Assembly: GCA_035542155.1 (NCBI GenBank)
Contig: DATKLX010000184.1
Span: 1-12,965, forward strand
DNA from: DATKLX01 sp035542155
GTDB lineage: Bacteria > Chloroflexota > Anaerolineae > Anaerolineales > Anaerolineaceae
Direction of reading: 5' to 3'
Length of the DNA: 12,965 nucleotides
Notes under the pieces: generated by a model
What the model was told of the DNA's origin: nothing
Seen by the model: the letters and a program-made list of their open reading frames with translations, nothing else
Database searches by the model: none
Made by a program: the position numbers and the translations under genes
Shown: piece by piece, positions 5,387 to 12,829 of the stretch
Layout of the letters: every line of letters starts with the position of its first letter
Position numbering within the stretch: position 1 is the first letter of the stretch

Positions 5387-6961
5387 CTACTCTCTTGCGG
5401 ACAGGACCTCTTCCACCAGGGAGCGATCGATTTCCACCCCGGTTCTGACCTCCCCAATACGGACCGGCAGCGCAAAGCGCAGCCTGCCGCCGGTTTTTTT
5501 CTTATCGTAGGCCATGGCCTCCAGGATCCCCGCCAGGGGAATTTCCGGCGGGATGCGCACCGGCAGGCCCAGGCCAGACAGCGCTTCGCGGATCTGGTCA
5601 GCCAGTCTGTCCTCAGCCAGACCGATCCGCCCGGCAAGGCGCGCTTCGAGGACCATACCGATCGCGACAGCCTCCCCGTGACGCAGGGAAAAATGGGAGG
5701 CCTGCTCGATCCCGTGGCCAATGGTATGACCCAAGTTGAGCGCTGCGCGAACGCCTTTCTCGAAAGGATCCGCCTGGATCGTGCGCACTTTGACCGCGAC
5801 TGCGCGCGACACGAGCCCTTCCCACTCTGCGCTGGAAAGGGGGGCGTCCAGCTTCACGCGTGTGCAGGCGGCGAACAGATCAGGGTCCCCGATCACCCCG
5901 TGCTTCACCACCTCAGCCATCCCGCTGCGAAGTTCAGCAGGTGGTAGGGTTTGCAGTGCATCGGAATCGATCCACACCAACCCGGGAGCATGGAACGCGC
6001 CGACCAGGTTCTTGCCCTGAGGTAAATCTACTCCGGTCTTGCCGCCCAGGCTGGCATCGACCATCGCCAGAAGCGTGGTCGGCACGGCCGCCCAATGGAT
6101 TCCGCGAAGGTAAACCGCCGCGGCGAAGCCCGCCAGGTCTGAGACCACCCCCCCGCCCAGGGAAACAACCGTGCTTTTACGCTCAAGGCCTTGCTCGAGA
6201 AAACGGCTCCATAGCCCGACCGTGGATGCAATGGTCTTTGAGCTCTCCCCTGCCGGAATCATCACCGGCCCGCCGAAATACCCGGCAGACGCGATAGACG
6301 CCCAGACGCGATTACCCAATAAGGGAACTACATTTGAATCGCTGACCAGGGCGACCGGCCCGGCCAGGCCTCTTTCAGCTATCTGCTCGCCAATCTCATC
6401 CAGGCCTCCGGCGCGGACGACGACATCGTACTTTCTGCCCATCCCACCCACGCGGAAGCGCCCCAGGCGGATCTGGATCTCCCAGGCGCTCTCATCCGCG
6501 AATCGTCCAGAAGTTTTTATCTGAATTGGGAAAGAAGCGTAATGATCGTTTCTTTGCTCCATGAGGGATTCCAGGCGGTTTTCCAATTCTCCTGCCAGGA
6601 GGGGGCGCTCGGCTGGCGAAGAGCGCAGGCGGCCGGCCAGTTCGCTCACCGGCGCGGTCAGGCACATCACGCTCCCGGCGTGCAAAGCAGCCCGGCGCGA
6701 TTCCTCATCCAGAAGGCTCCCCCCGCCCAGGGCGACCACCTTGCCCCGACCCTGGATCGTCTCGAGGAGGATGGCTTTTTCAACCTGCCGGAATCCTTTC
6801 TCGCCCCCGGCGAACAGCTCCGGGATCGATTTTCCACACTGCTCCTCGATTTTTCGATCGAGATCCACGAAGGCCAGACCGAGCGACCCAGCCAGGATTT
6901 GGGCAATGGTAGTCTTCCCCACCCCAGGCGGCCCATAGAGAAAGATGGATGGTTTCATCAT
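5387..6961 (-). CDS. aroKB: Fused shikimate kinase / 3-dehydroquinate synthase
   Basis: One 524-residue polypeptide carries two shikimate-pathway enzymes. Residues 1 to about 170 are shikimate kinase (step 5). They show the Walker A loop GPPGVGKTT at 10-18, D33 and D35 in FVDLDRKIEE, R58 in GFRQVE, GGGS at 79-82, and the lid arginine in ERPLL (R119). Residues from about 176 on are 3-dehydroquinate synthase (step 2, NAD-dependent). They show PAGESSKT at 236-243, SLGGGVVSDLAGF at 267-279, KTGVDLPQGKNLVGAFHAP at 308-326, and metal ligands E350 (AEVVKHG), H412 (NLGHTIGH) and H428 (RHGEA). All key residues are present in both halves, so both should be active. The two start codons MM (6961 and 6958) are adjacent; the second is better spaced from the weak GGCGGA site. 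The aroC stop lies 10 bp upstream. Fusions in this order are known, for example in Thermotoga. Confidence 0.96.
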   Translation of the reverse strand: MMKPSIFLYGPPGVGKTTIAQILAGSLGLAFVDLDRKIEEQCGKSIPELFAGGEKGFRQVEKAILLETIQGRGKVVALGGGSLLDEESRRAALHAGSVMCLTAPVSELAGRLRSSPAERPLLAGELENRLESLMEQRNDHYASFPIQIKTSGRFADESAWEIQIRLGRFRVGGMGRKYDVVVRAGGLDEIGEQIAERGLAGPVALVSDSNVVPLLGNRVWASIASAGYFGGPVMIPAGESSKTIASTVGLWSRFLEQGLERKSTVVSLGGGVVSDLAGFAAAVYLRGIHWAAVPTTLLAMVDASLGGKTGVDLPQGKNLVGAFHAPGLVWIDSDALQTLPPAELRSGMAEVVKHGVIGDPDLFAACTRVKLDAPLSSAEWEGLVSRAVAVKVRTIQADPFEKGVRAALNLGHTIGHGIEQASHFSLRHGEAVAIGMVLEARLAGRIGLAEDRLADQIREALSGLGLPVRIPPEIPLAGILEAMAYDKKKTGGRLRFALPVRIGEVRTGVEIDRSLVEEVLSARE

Positions 6962-6971
6962 TCATCCGCCG

Positions 6972-8144
6972 TTATTCTGGCCACCAGACCCGCTCTTCCC
7001 CGGCCAAGTGAATGTCGCCCAGCTTCATCTGGGAAAGTGCAGCGAAGCGGGGCAGCATTTCTGCCAGTGAATCCCCGCCCAGTTTTTCGATCAACGCCCC
7101 GGCGAGGACAAACGCCGCCATCCCTTCCAGGATCACCACCGCGCGCGGCACAGGACAAAAGTCAGAGCGTTCGTATTGGGTGGGGGTCGGCTCGCCGCGA
7201 ACCAGGTCGACCGTCTCCAAAGGAGTCAGTGTGGTGGCGATTGGCTTGAGGGCGGCGCGGATCACCAGGGGCTGACCGTTAGTTACCCCCCCTTCAAGCC
7301 CACCCGCCCGGTTCGAGTGGCGAGCCAGGGTATCCCCGTCCAGGTAGATTGAATCCTGAACCTGTGTGCCGGGCAGGCGAGCCTGGTCGAACGCTCGTCC
7401 GATCTCCACCCCTTTGACGCTTTGAACGCTCAGGATCGCGGCGCCCAGGCAAGCTTCCAGGCGGCGGTCCCATTGGGTGTAAGAGCCCAGGCCAGCAGGC
7501 AGGCCTAGCGATACCACCTCGATCACCCCACCCAGGGTGTCTTTCTCCTCCATGCATTTGCGGATGCGATCGTGGATGGCCTCGCCGGCCTGCGGGTCCG
7601 GGCAGGAGACGTCGCTATCGAAAGCGCGGTCGATCCGCTCGGGCAGCGGGACCCCATCCAGGCTGGCTTCGATCTCTCCGATCGAGCAAACGTAGCCGCC
7701 CACGCGAATCCCAAACGCAGCGAGGAACGCCCGGCAGGTCGCCCCGACCGCCACCCGGGCAGCCGTTTCGCGGGCCGACGCTCGCTCCAGAGCCGGGCGC
7801 AGGTCGTCCAGGCCGAATTTGACCGCCCCTGTGAGGTCGGCGTGCCCGGGGCGCGGATGGACGAAAGGCGCGACCGGTTTGCCTTTCCAGCGAGCATGGT
7901 CCTGATTTTCAATCAGAAAGCTGATCGGCGCACCGGTAGTTACCCCTCCCATTACTCCACTCAGGATCCGGGCGCGGTCTTCTTCGAGTTTCATACGCGG
8001 TCCTGCCCCGTAGCCCTTCTGGCGGCGGGCCAGGTCTTTCTGGATGGGCTCCTCGTCCAGGGCCAGGCCGGCTGGCAGGCCATCCAGGATGGCCACCAGC
8101 GCAGGGCCATGGGATTCACCGGCGGTGAGAAAACGCAGCGTCAT
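6972..8144 (-). CDS. aroC: Chorismate synthase
   Basis: AroC performs step 7, converting EPSP to chorismate by an anti-1,4-elimination that needs reduced FMN. The 390 residues are within the family's range. Conserved landmarks are TAGESHGPALVAILDGLPAG at 7-26 (H12), RMKLEEDRARILSGV at 50-64, HPRPGHADL at 96-104 (H101), RASARETAARVAVG at 121-134, and SNRAGGLEGGVTNG further on. There is no fused flavin reductase domain, so FMNH2 must come from elsewhere in the cell. The start ATG has a strong AAGGAGA (8161-8155) 10 nt upstream, inside the end of aroE, whose stop is 3 bp away. It lies between aroE and aroKB, and all are transcribed together. Nothing is missing or broken. Confidence 0.96.
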   Translation of the reverse strand: MTLRFLTAGESHGPALVAILDGLPAGLALDEEPIQKDLARRQKGYGAGPRMKLEEDRARILSGVMGGVTTGAPISFLIENQDHARWKGKPVAPFVHPRPGHADLTGAVKFGLDDLRPALERASARETAARVAVGATCRAFLAAFGIRVGGYVCSIGEIEASLDGVPLPERIDRAFDSDVSCPDPQAGEAIHDRIRKCMEEKDTLGGVIEVVSLGLPAGLGSYTQWDRRLEACLGAAILSVQSVKGVEIGRAFDQARLPGTQVQDSIYLDGDTLARHSNRAGGLEGGVTNGQPLVIRAALKPIATTLTPLETVDLVRGEPTPTQYERSDFCPVPRAVVILEGMAAFVLAGALIEKLGGDSLAEMLPRFAALSQMKLGDIHLAGEERVWWPE

Positions 8145-8147
8145 TGG

Positions 8148-9053
8148 TTATCGATCTCCTTCGGCAGCTCTGACAGAATTTAGCCGCACAGCCTGGCGCA
8201 TCCGCTCGCGGGCGGCGGCATGGCCGGTCCAGCGCTCGAAAGCCTCCGCGGCCTGTTCGACCAGCATCCCCAGGCCGTTCGCGGCGCGCAGACCCGCCTC
8301 GCGAGCGCGGCGGACCAGGGCTGTCTCGGCCGGAGCGTAGACCAGGTCGTAAACAAATGCCCCCCGGGGAAAAGGCAGGTCCGCTGGCCACGGGCTGGCT
8401 GAAACATCTGGCGCCATGCCCAGCGGAGTGGTGTTCACGACCAGCGAAAAATCAGCAGATGCGTTGTGGAGGTCCTCAGATTCCAGGACGATGACATGAA
8501 ACTCCCGCCCATCCTGGCTAAGAAAGCCCGCGATTTGATCCGCAAGTTGCTGCGCCTGTTCCACCCTGCGCGCCGCAATCCAGATCTCCCAGCCGGATCG
8601 GGCCAGCGCGTATGCGACTGCTCTGGCCGAGCCCCCTGCCCCAAGGACCAGCGCCGAGCGCCGGCTGTTCAGACCGGCAATTCCTGCGCCCATCTGCAGC
8701 CGCAGGTCGGCCAGGAACCCGGGGGCGTCCGTATTGTCGCCATATAAAATACCGTCCCGGACAAAAATAGTGTTAACAGCGCCGATCGCTTCCGCGGCCG
8801 GAGCGAGCTGGTCGAGGAACGGGATCACGTGGAGTTTATGCGGGATGGTCACATTGATCCCGTCCAGGTCTTCGCGGCGGATCCGACCGGTGAGCTCCGC
8901 CAGATCCGCTGCGCCCTCCGGCAGGGGTGGGACCGGAAACAGGCCGTAGTCGCCCTCCAGGCCGGCTGCGGCCAGGGCCGCCTGGTGTAGTCGCGGTGAG
9001 AGGCTGGTCCTCAGGGGCCAACCGGTCAGTCCCAGGTGCCAGGTCTTAGCCAT
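8148..9053 (-). CDS. aroE: Shikimate dehydrogenase (NADP-dependent)
   Basis: AroE reduces 3-dehydroshikimate to shikimate (step 4). The 301-residue chain starts with the substrate domain: SLSP at 17-20, GINVTIPHK at 65-73 with catalytic K73, GAVNT at 91-95, and GDNTD at 105-109 with D109. The Rossmann domain has GAGGSARA at 138-145, and ARR (161-163) after the second strand fits binding of the NADP phosphate. NTTPLGM and NGLGMLVEQAAEAF lie toward the C-terminus. The start at ATG 9053 is supported by GGGGAG (9069-9064) 10 nt upstream and by family alignment. A GTG at 9080 in the same frame would add nine residues without a good ribosome site. The gene overlaps the end of aroA by 8 bp (ATGGCTAA), which suggests translational coupling. 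Confidence 0.95.
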   Translation of the reverse strand: MAKTWHLGLTGWPLRTSLSPRLHQAALAAAGLEGDYGLFPVPPLPEGAADLAELTGRIRREDLDGINVTIPHKLHVIPFLDQLAPAAEAIGAVNTIFVRDGILYGDNTDAPGFLADLRLQMGAGIAGLNSRRSALVLGAGGSARAVAYALARSGWEIWIAARRVEQAQQLADQIAGFLSQDGREFHVIVLESEDLHNASADFSLVVNTTPLGMAPDVSASPWPADLPFPRGAFVYDLVYAPAETALVRRAREAGLRAANGLGMLVEQAAEAFERWTGHAAARERMRQAVRLNSVRAAEGDR

Positions 9054-10392
9054 CCAGCTCAATCTCCCCGCCCAGCTCACGGATGACCTGGACGAAGTCG
9101 GGGAAGGACTCGGCCAGGATCTCCGCGCCTTCGATGACCGTCGCGCCGCGGGCTCCCAGCCCGGCGGCCGCCAGGCTCATCGCCAGGCGGTGATCGCCGT
9201 GGGGGTATACCCGGGCTCCCTGGAGAGGCGAACCGGTTCCCCGGATGGTAAAACCATCCGGCGCAGCTTCGGTGCCCGACCCCATCCGGCTGAGCTCGTT
9301 GCAGATCGCTTCGATGCGGTCGGATTCCTTGGTGCGCAGCTCCGCCGCGTCGCGGACGAGACTTTCTCCCCGGGCGAAAGCAGCCGCGGTGGCAAAGGCT
9401 GGAAACTCGTCGATCATGCGCACCACCAGTGGGCCGCTGATTTGCGCGCCATTCAGGCATGAATAGCGCGCCGTGATGCAGCCGACCGGCTCTCCCCCGG
9501 CCTCACCGGCCTGGCGTACCTCCAGGTCCGCGCCCATCGCCCGGAACGCGTCCAGGAGGCCGGTACGGGTCGGGTTGATCCCTACCCCCTCCAGAGTCAC
9601 CTCCGAGCCGGGGGCGATCAGCGCCGCGGTGATGAGAAAAGCCCCGGAAGAGAAATCCCCGGGCAGCGTAAGGTTGATCGGCGGTAAGGAAAGGTGCTCC
9701 GGCGGGAAAAACCTGGTTCGATAGTCTGGCGTCTTTCCGGTGCGCTCTAATATAGTCTGCTCGATTCGAATCCCCAGGTTGCGCAGCATTCGCTCGGTAT
9801 GGTCGCGGGAGGGACCGGGTTCGATCAGAGTGGTCGGGCCGTACGCGGCCAGACCGGCGAGCAGAAGGCAGGATTTGACCTGCGCGCTGGCCACGGGGAG
9901 AACCCAATCGATGCCGGTGAGCTTTTTCTCCCGCGGCCGCGCACGCAGCGTCAGAGGGGCTTTCTCCCCTTCCGCCGCTTCGATCGTTGCACCCATCGCG
10001 CGGAGAGGTTCGACGATCCGCCCCATCGGCCGCGCGCGGAGGCCGGTCGACCCATCCAGCACCGCTTCGACCCCGCTGGCGGCCAGCGCTCCCGCCAGCA
10101 GACGGATGGTGGTTGCCGAGTTGCCGCAATCCAGCGGGTGAGTGGGGGTCCGCCAGGACGCTGGCGGCCTTCCCGAGACGCGTAATGAGGTTCCTTCGAG
10201 GGAATACGGGATGTCCAGCGCCTCCAGTCCGTGCAGCATGGCTTGCGTCACGCCGGATACGAGGAAATTCTCGATCCGGCTGTCGCCGTCAGCCATCGCC
10301 GCCAGGAGCACGGCGCGGTGAGAAAGCGATTTATCCCCCGGCAGGCGTACCGTCCCGCGCAGCGGGTTCCCGGGGTGGACCACCAATCTCAT
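9046..10392 (-). CDS. aroA: EPSP synthase, class II type
   Basis: This 448-residue enzyme joins shikimate-3-phosphate and PEP to form 5-enolpyruvylshikimate-3-phosphate (step 6). Family signatures are PGDKSLSHRA at 18-27, LDCGNSATTIRLLAG at 87-101, MIDEFP with catalytic D328, and LRTKESDRI at 352-360. All four short motifs used to define class II (glyphosate-tolerant) enzymes are present: GDKS (19-22), SAQVK (169-173), RDHTE (196-200) and NPTR (273-276). The residue matching Gly96 of E. coli is alanine (A93, codon GCA at 10116-10114), as in the Agrobacterium CP4 enzyme. The residue matching Pro101 is leucine. The ATG overlaps the tyrA stop as ATGA, and GGAGGGGGG lies just upstream. Function is firm; glyphosate insensitivity is inferred. 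Confidence 0.96.
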   Translation of the reverse strand: MRLVVHPGNPLRGTVRLPGDKSLSHRAVLLAAMADGDSRIENFLVSGVTQAMLHGLEALDIPYSLEGTSLRVSGRPPASWRTPTHPLDCGNSATTIRLLAGALAASGVEAVLDGSTGLRARPMGRIVEPLRAMGATIEAAEGEKAPLTLRARPREKKLTGIDWVLPVASAQVKSCLLLAGLAAYGPTTLIEPGPSRDHTERMLRNLGIRIEQTILERTGKTPDYRTRFFPPEHLSLPPINLTLPGDFSSGAFLITAALIAPGSEVTLEGVGINPTRTGLLDAFRAMGADLEVRQAGEAGGEPVGCITARYSCLNGAQISGPLVVRMIDEFPAFATAAAFARGESLVRDAAELRTKESDRIEAICNELSRMGSGTEAAPDGFTIRGTGSPLQGARVYPHGDHRLAMSLAAAGLGARGATVIEGAEILAESFPDFVQVIRELGGEIELDG

Positions 10393-11252
10393 CTCCCCCC
10401 TCCGGTCAGCGCTTCGTAGCGGCTTTCGTTTTGCTCCAGGTGGTTCAGCAGGCGGGCGTCGTCCCCGGTTTGAATCAATTGACCGAGTTGGTCAAGCTGG
10501 CTGCGGAAACGCTCCAGCCCGGCGAGGATGTATTCGCGGTTGGTAGCGAGGATGTCGCCCATCATTTCTGGCCGGGATCCGGCCAGGCGCGCCGTGCTGC
10601 GGAACCCGCTGGAGACCAGCAGTTGCGCGTCGAGGGGCGTGGATCCAACCAGCGCGTTGGCGACCAGGTACGGGAGGTGGCTGGTCGCGGCAGTCCAACG
10701 GTCGTGGGCGTCGGCGTTCATCCACAGCGGCTGGGCACACACAGTGTGGGCCAGCTCTTCAGCCAGGTGCATGGCTCGCTGGCTGGTACGCGGCAGGGAT
10801 ACCAGGGCAAAAGGCGCGCCGTGGAACAGGCCGGCCTCGGCATAGGTCAGGCCGGATTTTTCTTTGCCGCACATCGGGTGTCCGCCAACAGGATCAAAGC
10901 GCGCCGGCAGCTCCGCCATGGCCGCCGTGATCTCCCGCTTGGTTGATCCCAGGTCGATCACCACCGCGCTCCCTGGGTGAAGGTGGTCGAGATCGCCGAG
11001 GAGACGAAGGATCGCGCGAACCGGGGCAGCCAGGATCACCAGGTCGGCCGCGGGCAGGATCCTGGCCGGATCGACATTCCCTTCATCGATCACTCCATTT
11101 TGCAAAGCGAGCTGTACGCAGCTTTCATCCGCGTCGGCGCCCAGGATCCTCGGGCAGCGGCCGCGTAGCGCCATGGCCAGGGAGCCGCCCATCAGCCCCA
11201 GGCCGACCACGGCAACGCGGGTAAAGGGGAGGTCAATCGGTTCCGCGCTCAC
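10389..11252 (-). CDS. tyrA: Prephenate dehydrogenase (TyrA family, no ACT domain)
   Basis: The 287-residue protein oxidatively decarboxylates prephenate to 4-hydroxyphenylpyruvate, the committed tyrosine step. The Rossmann motif is VGLGLMGGSLA at 16-26, and D40 at the end of the second strand favours NAD over NADP. DLGSTKREI lies at 100-108, GGHPMCGKEKSG at 123-134 carries the catalytic H125, and AHDRWTAATSHLPYL at 182-196 belongs to the dimer/substrate region. The chain ends after the helical domain, without the C-terminal ACT domain seen in Bacillus-type enzymes. Arogenate use cannot be excluded from sequence. The start is GTG at 11252, overlapping the aroF stop as GTGA, with GAGGAG about 11 nt upstream. 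It sits directly behind aroF and before aroA. Confidence 0.94.
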   Translation of the reverse strand: MSAEPIDLPFTRVAVVGLGLMGGSLAMALRGRCPRILGADADESCVQLALQNGVIDEGNVDPARILPAADLVILAAPVRAILRLLGDLDHLHPGSAVVIDLGSTKREITAAMAELPARFDPVGGHPMCGKEKSGLTYAEAGLFHGAPFALVSLPRTSQRAMHLAEELAHTVCAQPLWMNADAHDRWTAATSHLPYLVANALVGSTPLDAQLLVSSGFRSTARLAGSRPEMMGDILATNREYILAGLERFRSQLDQLGQLIQTGDDARLLNHLEQNESRYEALTGGGR

Positions 11253-12331
11253 AAGCGGTCTGACTCCTCGAGATGGGCCATCCGCACCGCGCGGAGCGGC
11301 TCGCCAGCATGACTGGGGGCCAGCGAGCGGCCGATCGCCTCGGCGATCGCCTTGACCTGGCGGACCAGGTCAGCGAACCGCTCAGGCTTCAGGCTCTGCC
11401 CGCCGTCCGAGAGGGCTTCCTCAGGATGGGGGTGGACTTCGACGATCAGCCCATCCGCCCCGGCCGCTACCCCGGCCCGCGCGACAGCTTCCACGTACTG
11501 CCAGTTACCCGTGCTGTGGCTGGGGTCGAGGATGACCGGCAGATGAGTCAGCGATTTCAGGACCGGGATGGCGTTGATGTCGGTGGTATTGCGAGTAGAG
11601 GTCTCGTAGGTGCGAATCCCGCGCTCGCAGAGGATCACCCGGCGGTTGCCGTGAGAGAGGATGTACTCCGCGGCCATGAGCAGCTCCTCCACCGTGGCCG
11701 ACATGCCGCGCTTGAGCAGGACCGGGTGCTGGCTTTCCCCGGCAGCGTTCAAAAGGGCGAAGTTTTGCATGTTGCGCGCGCCGATCTGGAGGACATCGGC
11801 GTAGCTGGCCACCAGGGGGACCTGCTCGGGGGCCATCACCTCGGTGACGACCGGCAGGCCAACGATCTCGCGGACTTCAGCGAGCAACTCCAGGCCGGCC
11901 TCGCCCATGCCCTGGAAGGAGTATGGCGAGGTGCGCGGCTTATACGCACCGCCGCGCAGGGCGTGCGCGCCGGCTTCGCGGACAGCGTAGGCGGTTTCGA
12001 GCAACTGGCTGCGGCTTTCCACCGAACAGGGCCCGCCGATCACTACCACGCCGTCCCCGCCGATCTGGATTCCATCGAGGGGGAATTTGCTGTTCTGAGG
12101 GATAAATTCACGCGAGGCCAGCTTATAGGGGCGCGAGATGCGCAAAATCCGGTCGACGCCGGGGAGGGGCAGAAAATGGTCCTGGTCGATGGGCCGGCCG
12201 TCGCCGACCACGCCGATCACCGTGCGCTCTTCCCCACGCGAAAGGTGGGCGTGGAGCCCGTGGCTCTCCACCCGCTCGACCACGCTGCTGATCTGTTCCT
12301 GGCTTGCATCCGTTCGCATTACGATTAACAT
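11249..12331 (-). CDS. aroF: DAHP synthase, type I-beta with N-terminal regulatory domain
   Basis: This enzyme condenses PEP and erythrose-4-phosphate to DAHP, the entry step of the pathway. Residues 1 to about 70 form the ferredoxin-like domain known from Thermotoga DAHP synthase, which mediates tyrosine/phenylalanine inhibition there; SRGEERTVIGVVGD at 31-44 is characteristic. The barrel follows with GGPCSVE at 99-105, RGGAYKPRTSPYSFQG at 126-141, QIGARNMQNF at 182-191 and LLKRGM at 205-210. The metal ligands are C102, H272 (DPSHS), E298 (VEVH) and D309 (LSDG). The 360-residue length includes about 20 extra C-terminal residues relative to Thermotoga. ATG 12331 is chosen because GGAGG lies 5 nt upstream and family similarity starts here; an open frame reaches 12481 but overlaps aroH and is unlike the family. 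Feedback inhibition is inferred from the domain. Confidence 0.96.
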   Translation of the reverse strand: MLIVMRTDASQEQISSVVERVESHGLHAHLSRGEERTVIGVVGDGRPIDQDHFLPLPGVDRILRISRPYKLASREFIPQNSKFPLDGIQIGGDGVVVIGGPCSVESRSQLLETAYAVREAGAHALRGGAYKPRTSPYSFQGMGEAGLELLAEVREIVGLPVVTEVMAPEQVPLVASYADVLQIGARNMQNFALLNAAGESQHPVLLKRGMSATVEELLMAAEYILSHGNRRVILCERGIRTYETSTRNTTDINAIPVLKSLTHLPVILDPSHSTGNWQYVEAVARAGVAAGADGLIVEVHPHPEEALSDGGQSLKPERFADLVRQVKAIAEAIGRSLAPSHAGEPLRAVRMAHLEESDRL

Positions 12332-12336
12332 TGCTG

Positions 12337-12341
12337 CCTCC
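12337..12341 (-). promoter_or_regulatory. Ribosome binding site of aroF
   Basis: GGAGG on the minus strand, 5 nt before ATG 12331, selects this start over upstream in-frame codons. Confidence 0.8.
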
Positions 12342-12376
12342 GATAGATTATCTTCAAGGTATGACAATTGCGATAA

Positions 12377-12392
12377 TACCTGGTTACCTGGT
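12377..12392. repeat. 8-bp tandem repeat in the aroH-aroF gap
   Basis: TACCTGGT occurs twice in direct succession on the plus strand (ACCAGGTA twice on the coding strand). It sits in the middle of the only sizeable gap of the aro operon (12332-12434, 103 bp). No terminator or convincing promoter hexamer pair is visible there, so the role is unknown. Confidence 0.4.
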
Positions 12393-12434
12393 TGCTTTGT
12401 TCCTTTTTGCCTGGGCGCCCGCGCAACTGAGCAA

Positions 12435-12809
12435 CTAACTGACTTTTTGTTGCAAATCCGGCCGTAAGGAAACGGCCTCACCTAAATAGATATGCTGGAT
12501 TTGATCCTGGGTCAGGTCGGTGTTCCAAAGGAGGAGGACGCGGATGCAGCGTGGCAGACTCCCGGGGACGGGGATCTCCTGGGCGCACATCAAGGGGACG
12601 CTGCCCCACCCCATCTCGCGTGCCGCCTGGGCCGGGTAAGCCGAGCGCAAATCGCTGGTGACAGTGAAGAGCGCGCTGGCCAGGTCTTCGGGGAGAAGGT
12701 CGCGGTTGGCAGCGCTGATCGCGTAGAGCAGCTCGCGGGTTGCTGAAAGGATCGCCTCAGGCTGGTCCTCACGGACAGAAATGGCGCCGCGGATACCTCG
12801 TATGGACAT
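12435..12809 (-). CDS. aroH: Chorismate mutase, AroH class
   Basis: AroH rearranges chorismate to prephenate, the first step of the tyrosine/phenylalanine branch. The 124 residues closely resemble the trimeric Bacillus subtilis AroH (127 residues). Counted from ATG 12809, the active-site residues fall at the Bacillus numbers: R7 (SIRGIRGA), C75 and E78 (CAQE), R90 (CIRVLL) and Y108 (HIYL). This agreement, and AGGAGGAG lying 9 nt upstream, fix the start. An in-frame TTG at 12818 abuts the ribosome site and is rejected. It is the first gene of the aro operon, followed after 103 bp by aroF. The 3' end of a group II intron lies about 20 nt upstream, leaving no room for a promoter between them. 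AroH-class enzymes are less widespread than the AroQ class. Confidence 0.95.
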   Translation of the reverse strand: MSIRGIRGAISVREDQPEAILSATRELLYAISAANRDLLPEDLASALFTVTSDLRSAYPAQAAREMGWGSVPLMCAQEIPVPGSLPRCIRVLLLWNTDLTQDQIQHIYLGEAVSLRPDLQQKVS

Positions 12810-12818
12810 GGTCGTCAA

Positions 12819-12826
12819 CTCCTCCT
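12819..12826 (-). promoter_or_regulatory. Ribosome binding site of aroH, in the intron's 3' exon
   Basis: AGGAGGAG (12826-12819) precedes ATG 12809 by 9 nt. It begins only 3 nt after the predicted intron end at 12830, so it would be kept in both spliced and unspliced transcripts. Confidence 0.85.
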
Positions 12827-12829
12827 GAA

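Noticed and set aside
5377..5721. Long N-terminal extension of aroQ
   Set aside because: It is an out-of-frame reading of the aroKB gene; AroQ homology and a strong ribosome site start at 5376.
6830..6838. Third TTTTCCACA word, with the idea of a DnaA-box cluster or replication origin
   Set aside because: It lies inside aroKB, far from the other two copies, and there is no AT-rich unwinding region or dnaA/dnaN gene. Three scattered 9-mers do not make an origin.
12402..12427. Inverted repeat around GGGCGCCC between aroH and aroF as a terminator
   Set aside because: The central palindrome leaves no room for a loop, the outer arms are interrupted by mismatches, and no U tract follows on the coding strand.
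12332..12481. N-terminal extension of aroF by 50 residues
   Set aside because: It overlaps the end of aroH, has no ribosome site, and does not resemble DAHP synthases, whose similarity begins at ATG 12331 after GGAGG.
12810..12818. TTG start of aroH
   Set aside because: It directly abuts the Shine-Dalgarno sequence, and using it would shift all active-site residues off the Bacillus AroH numbering.
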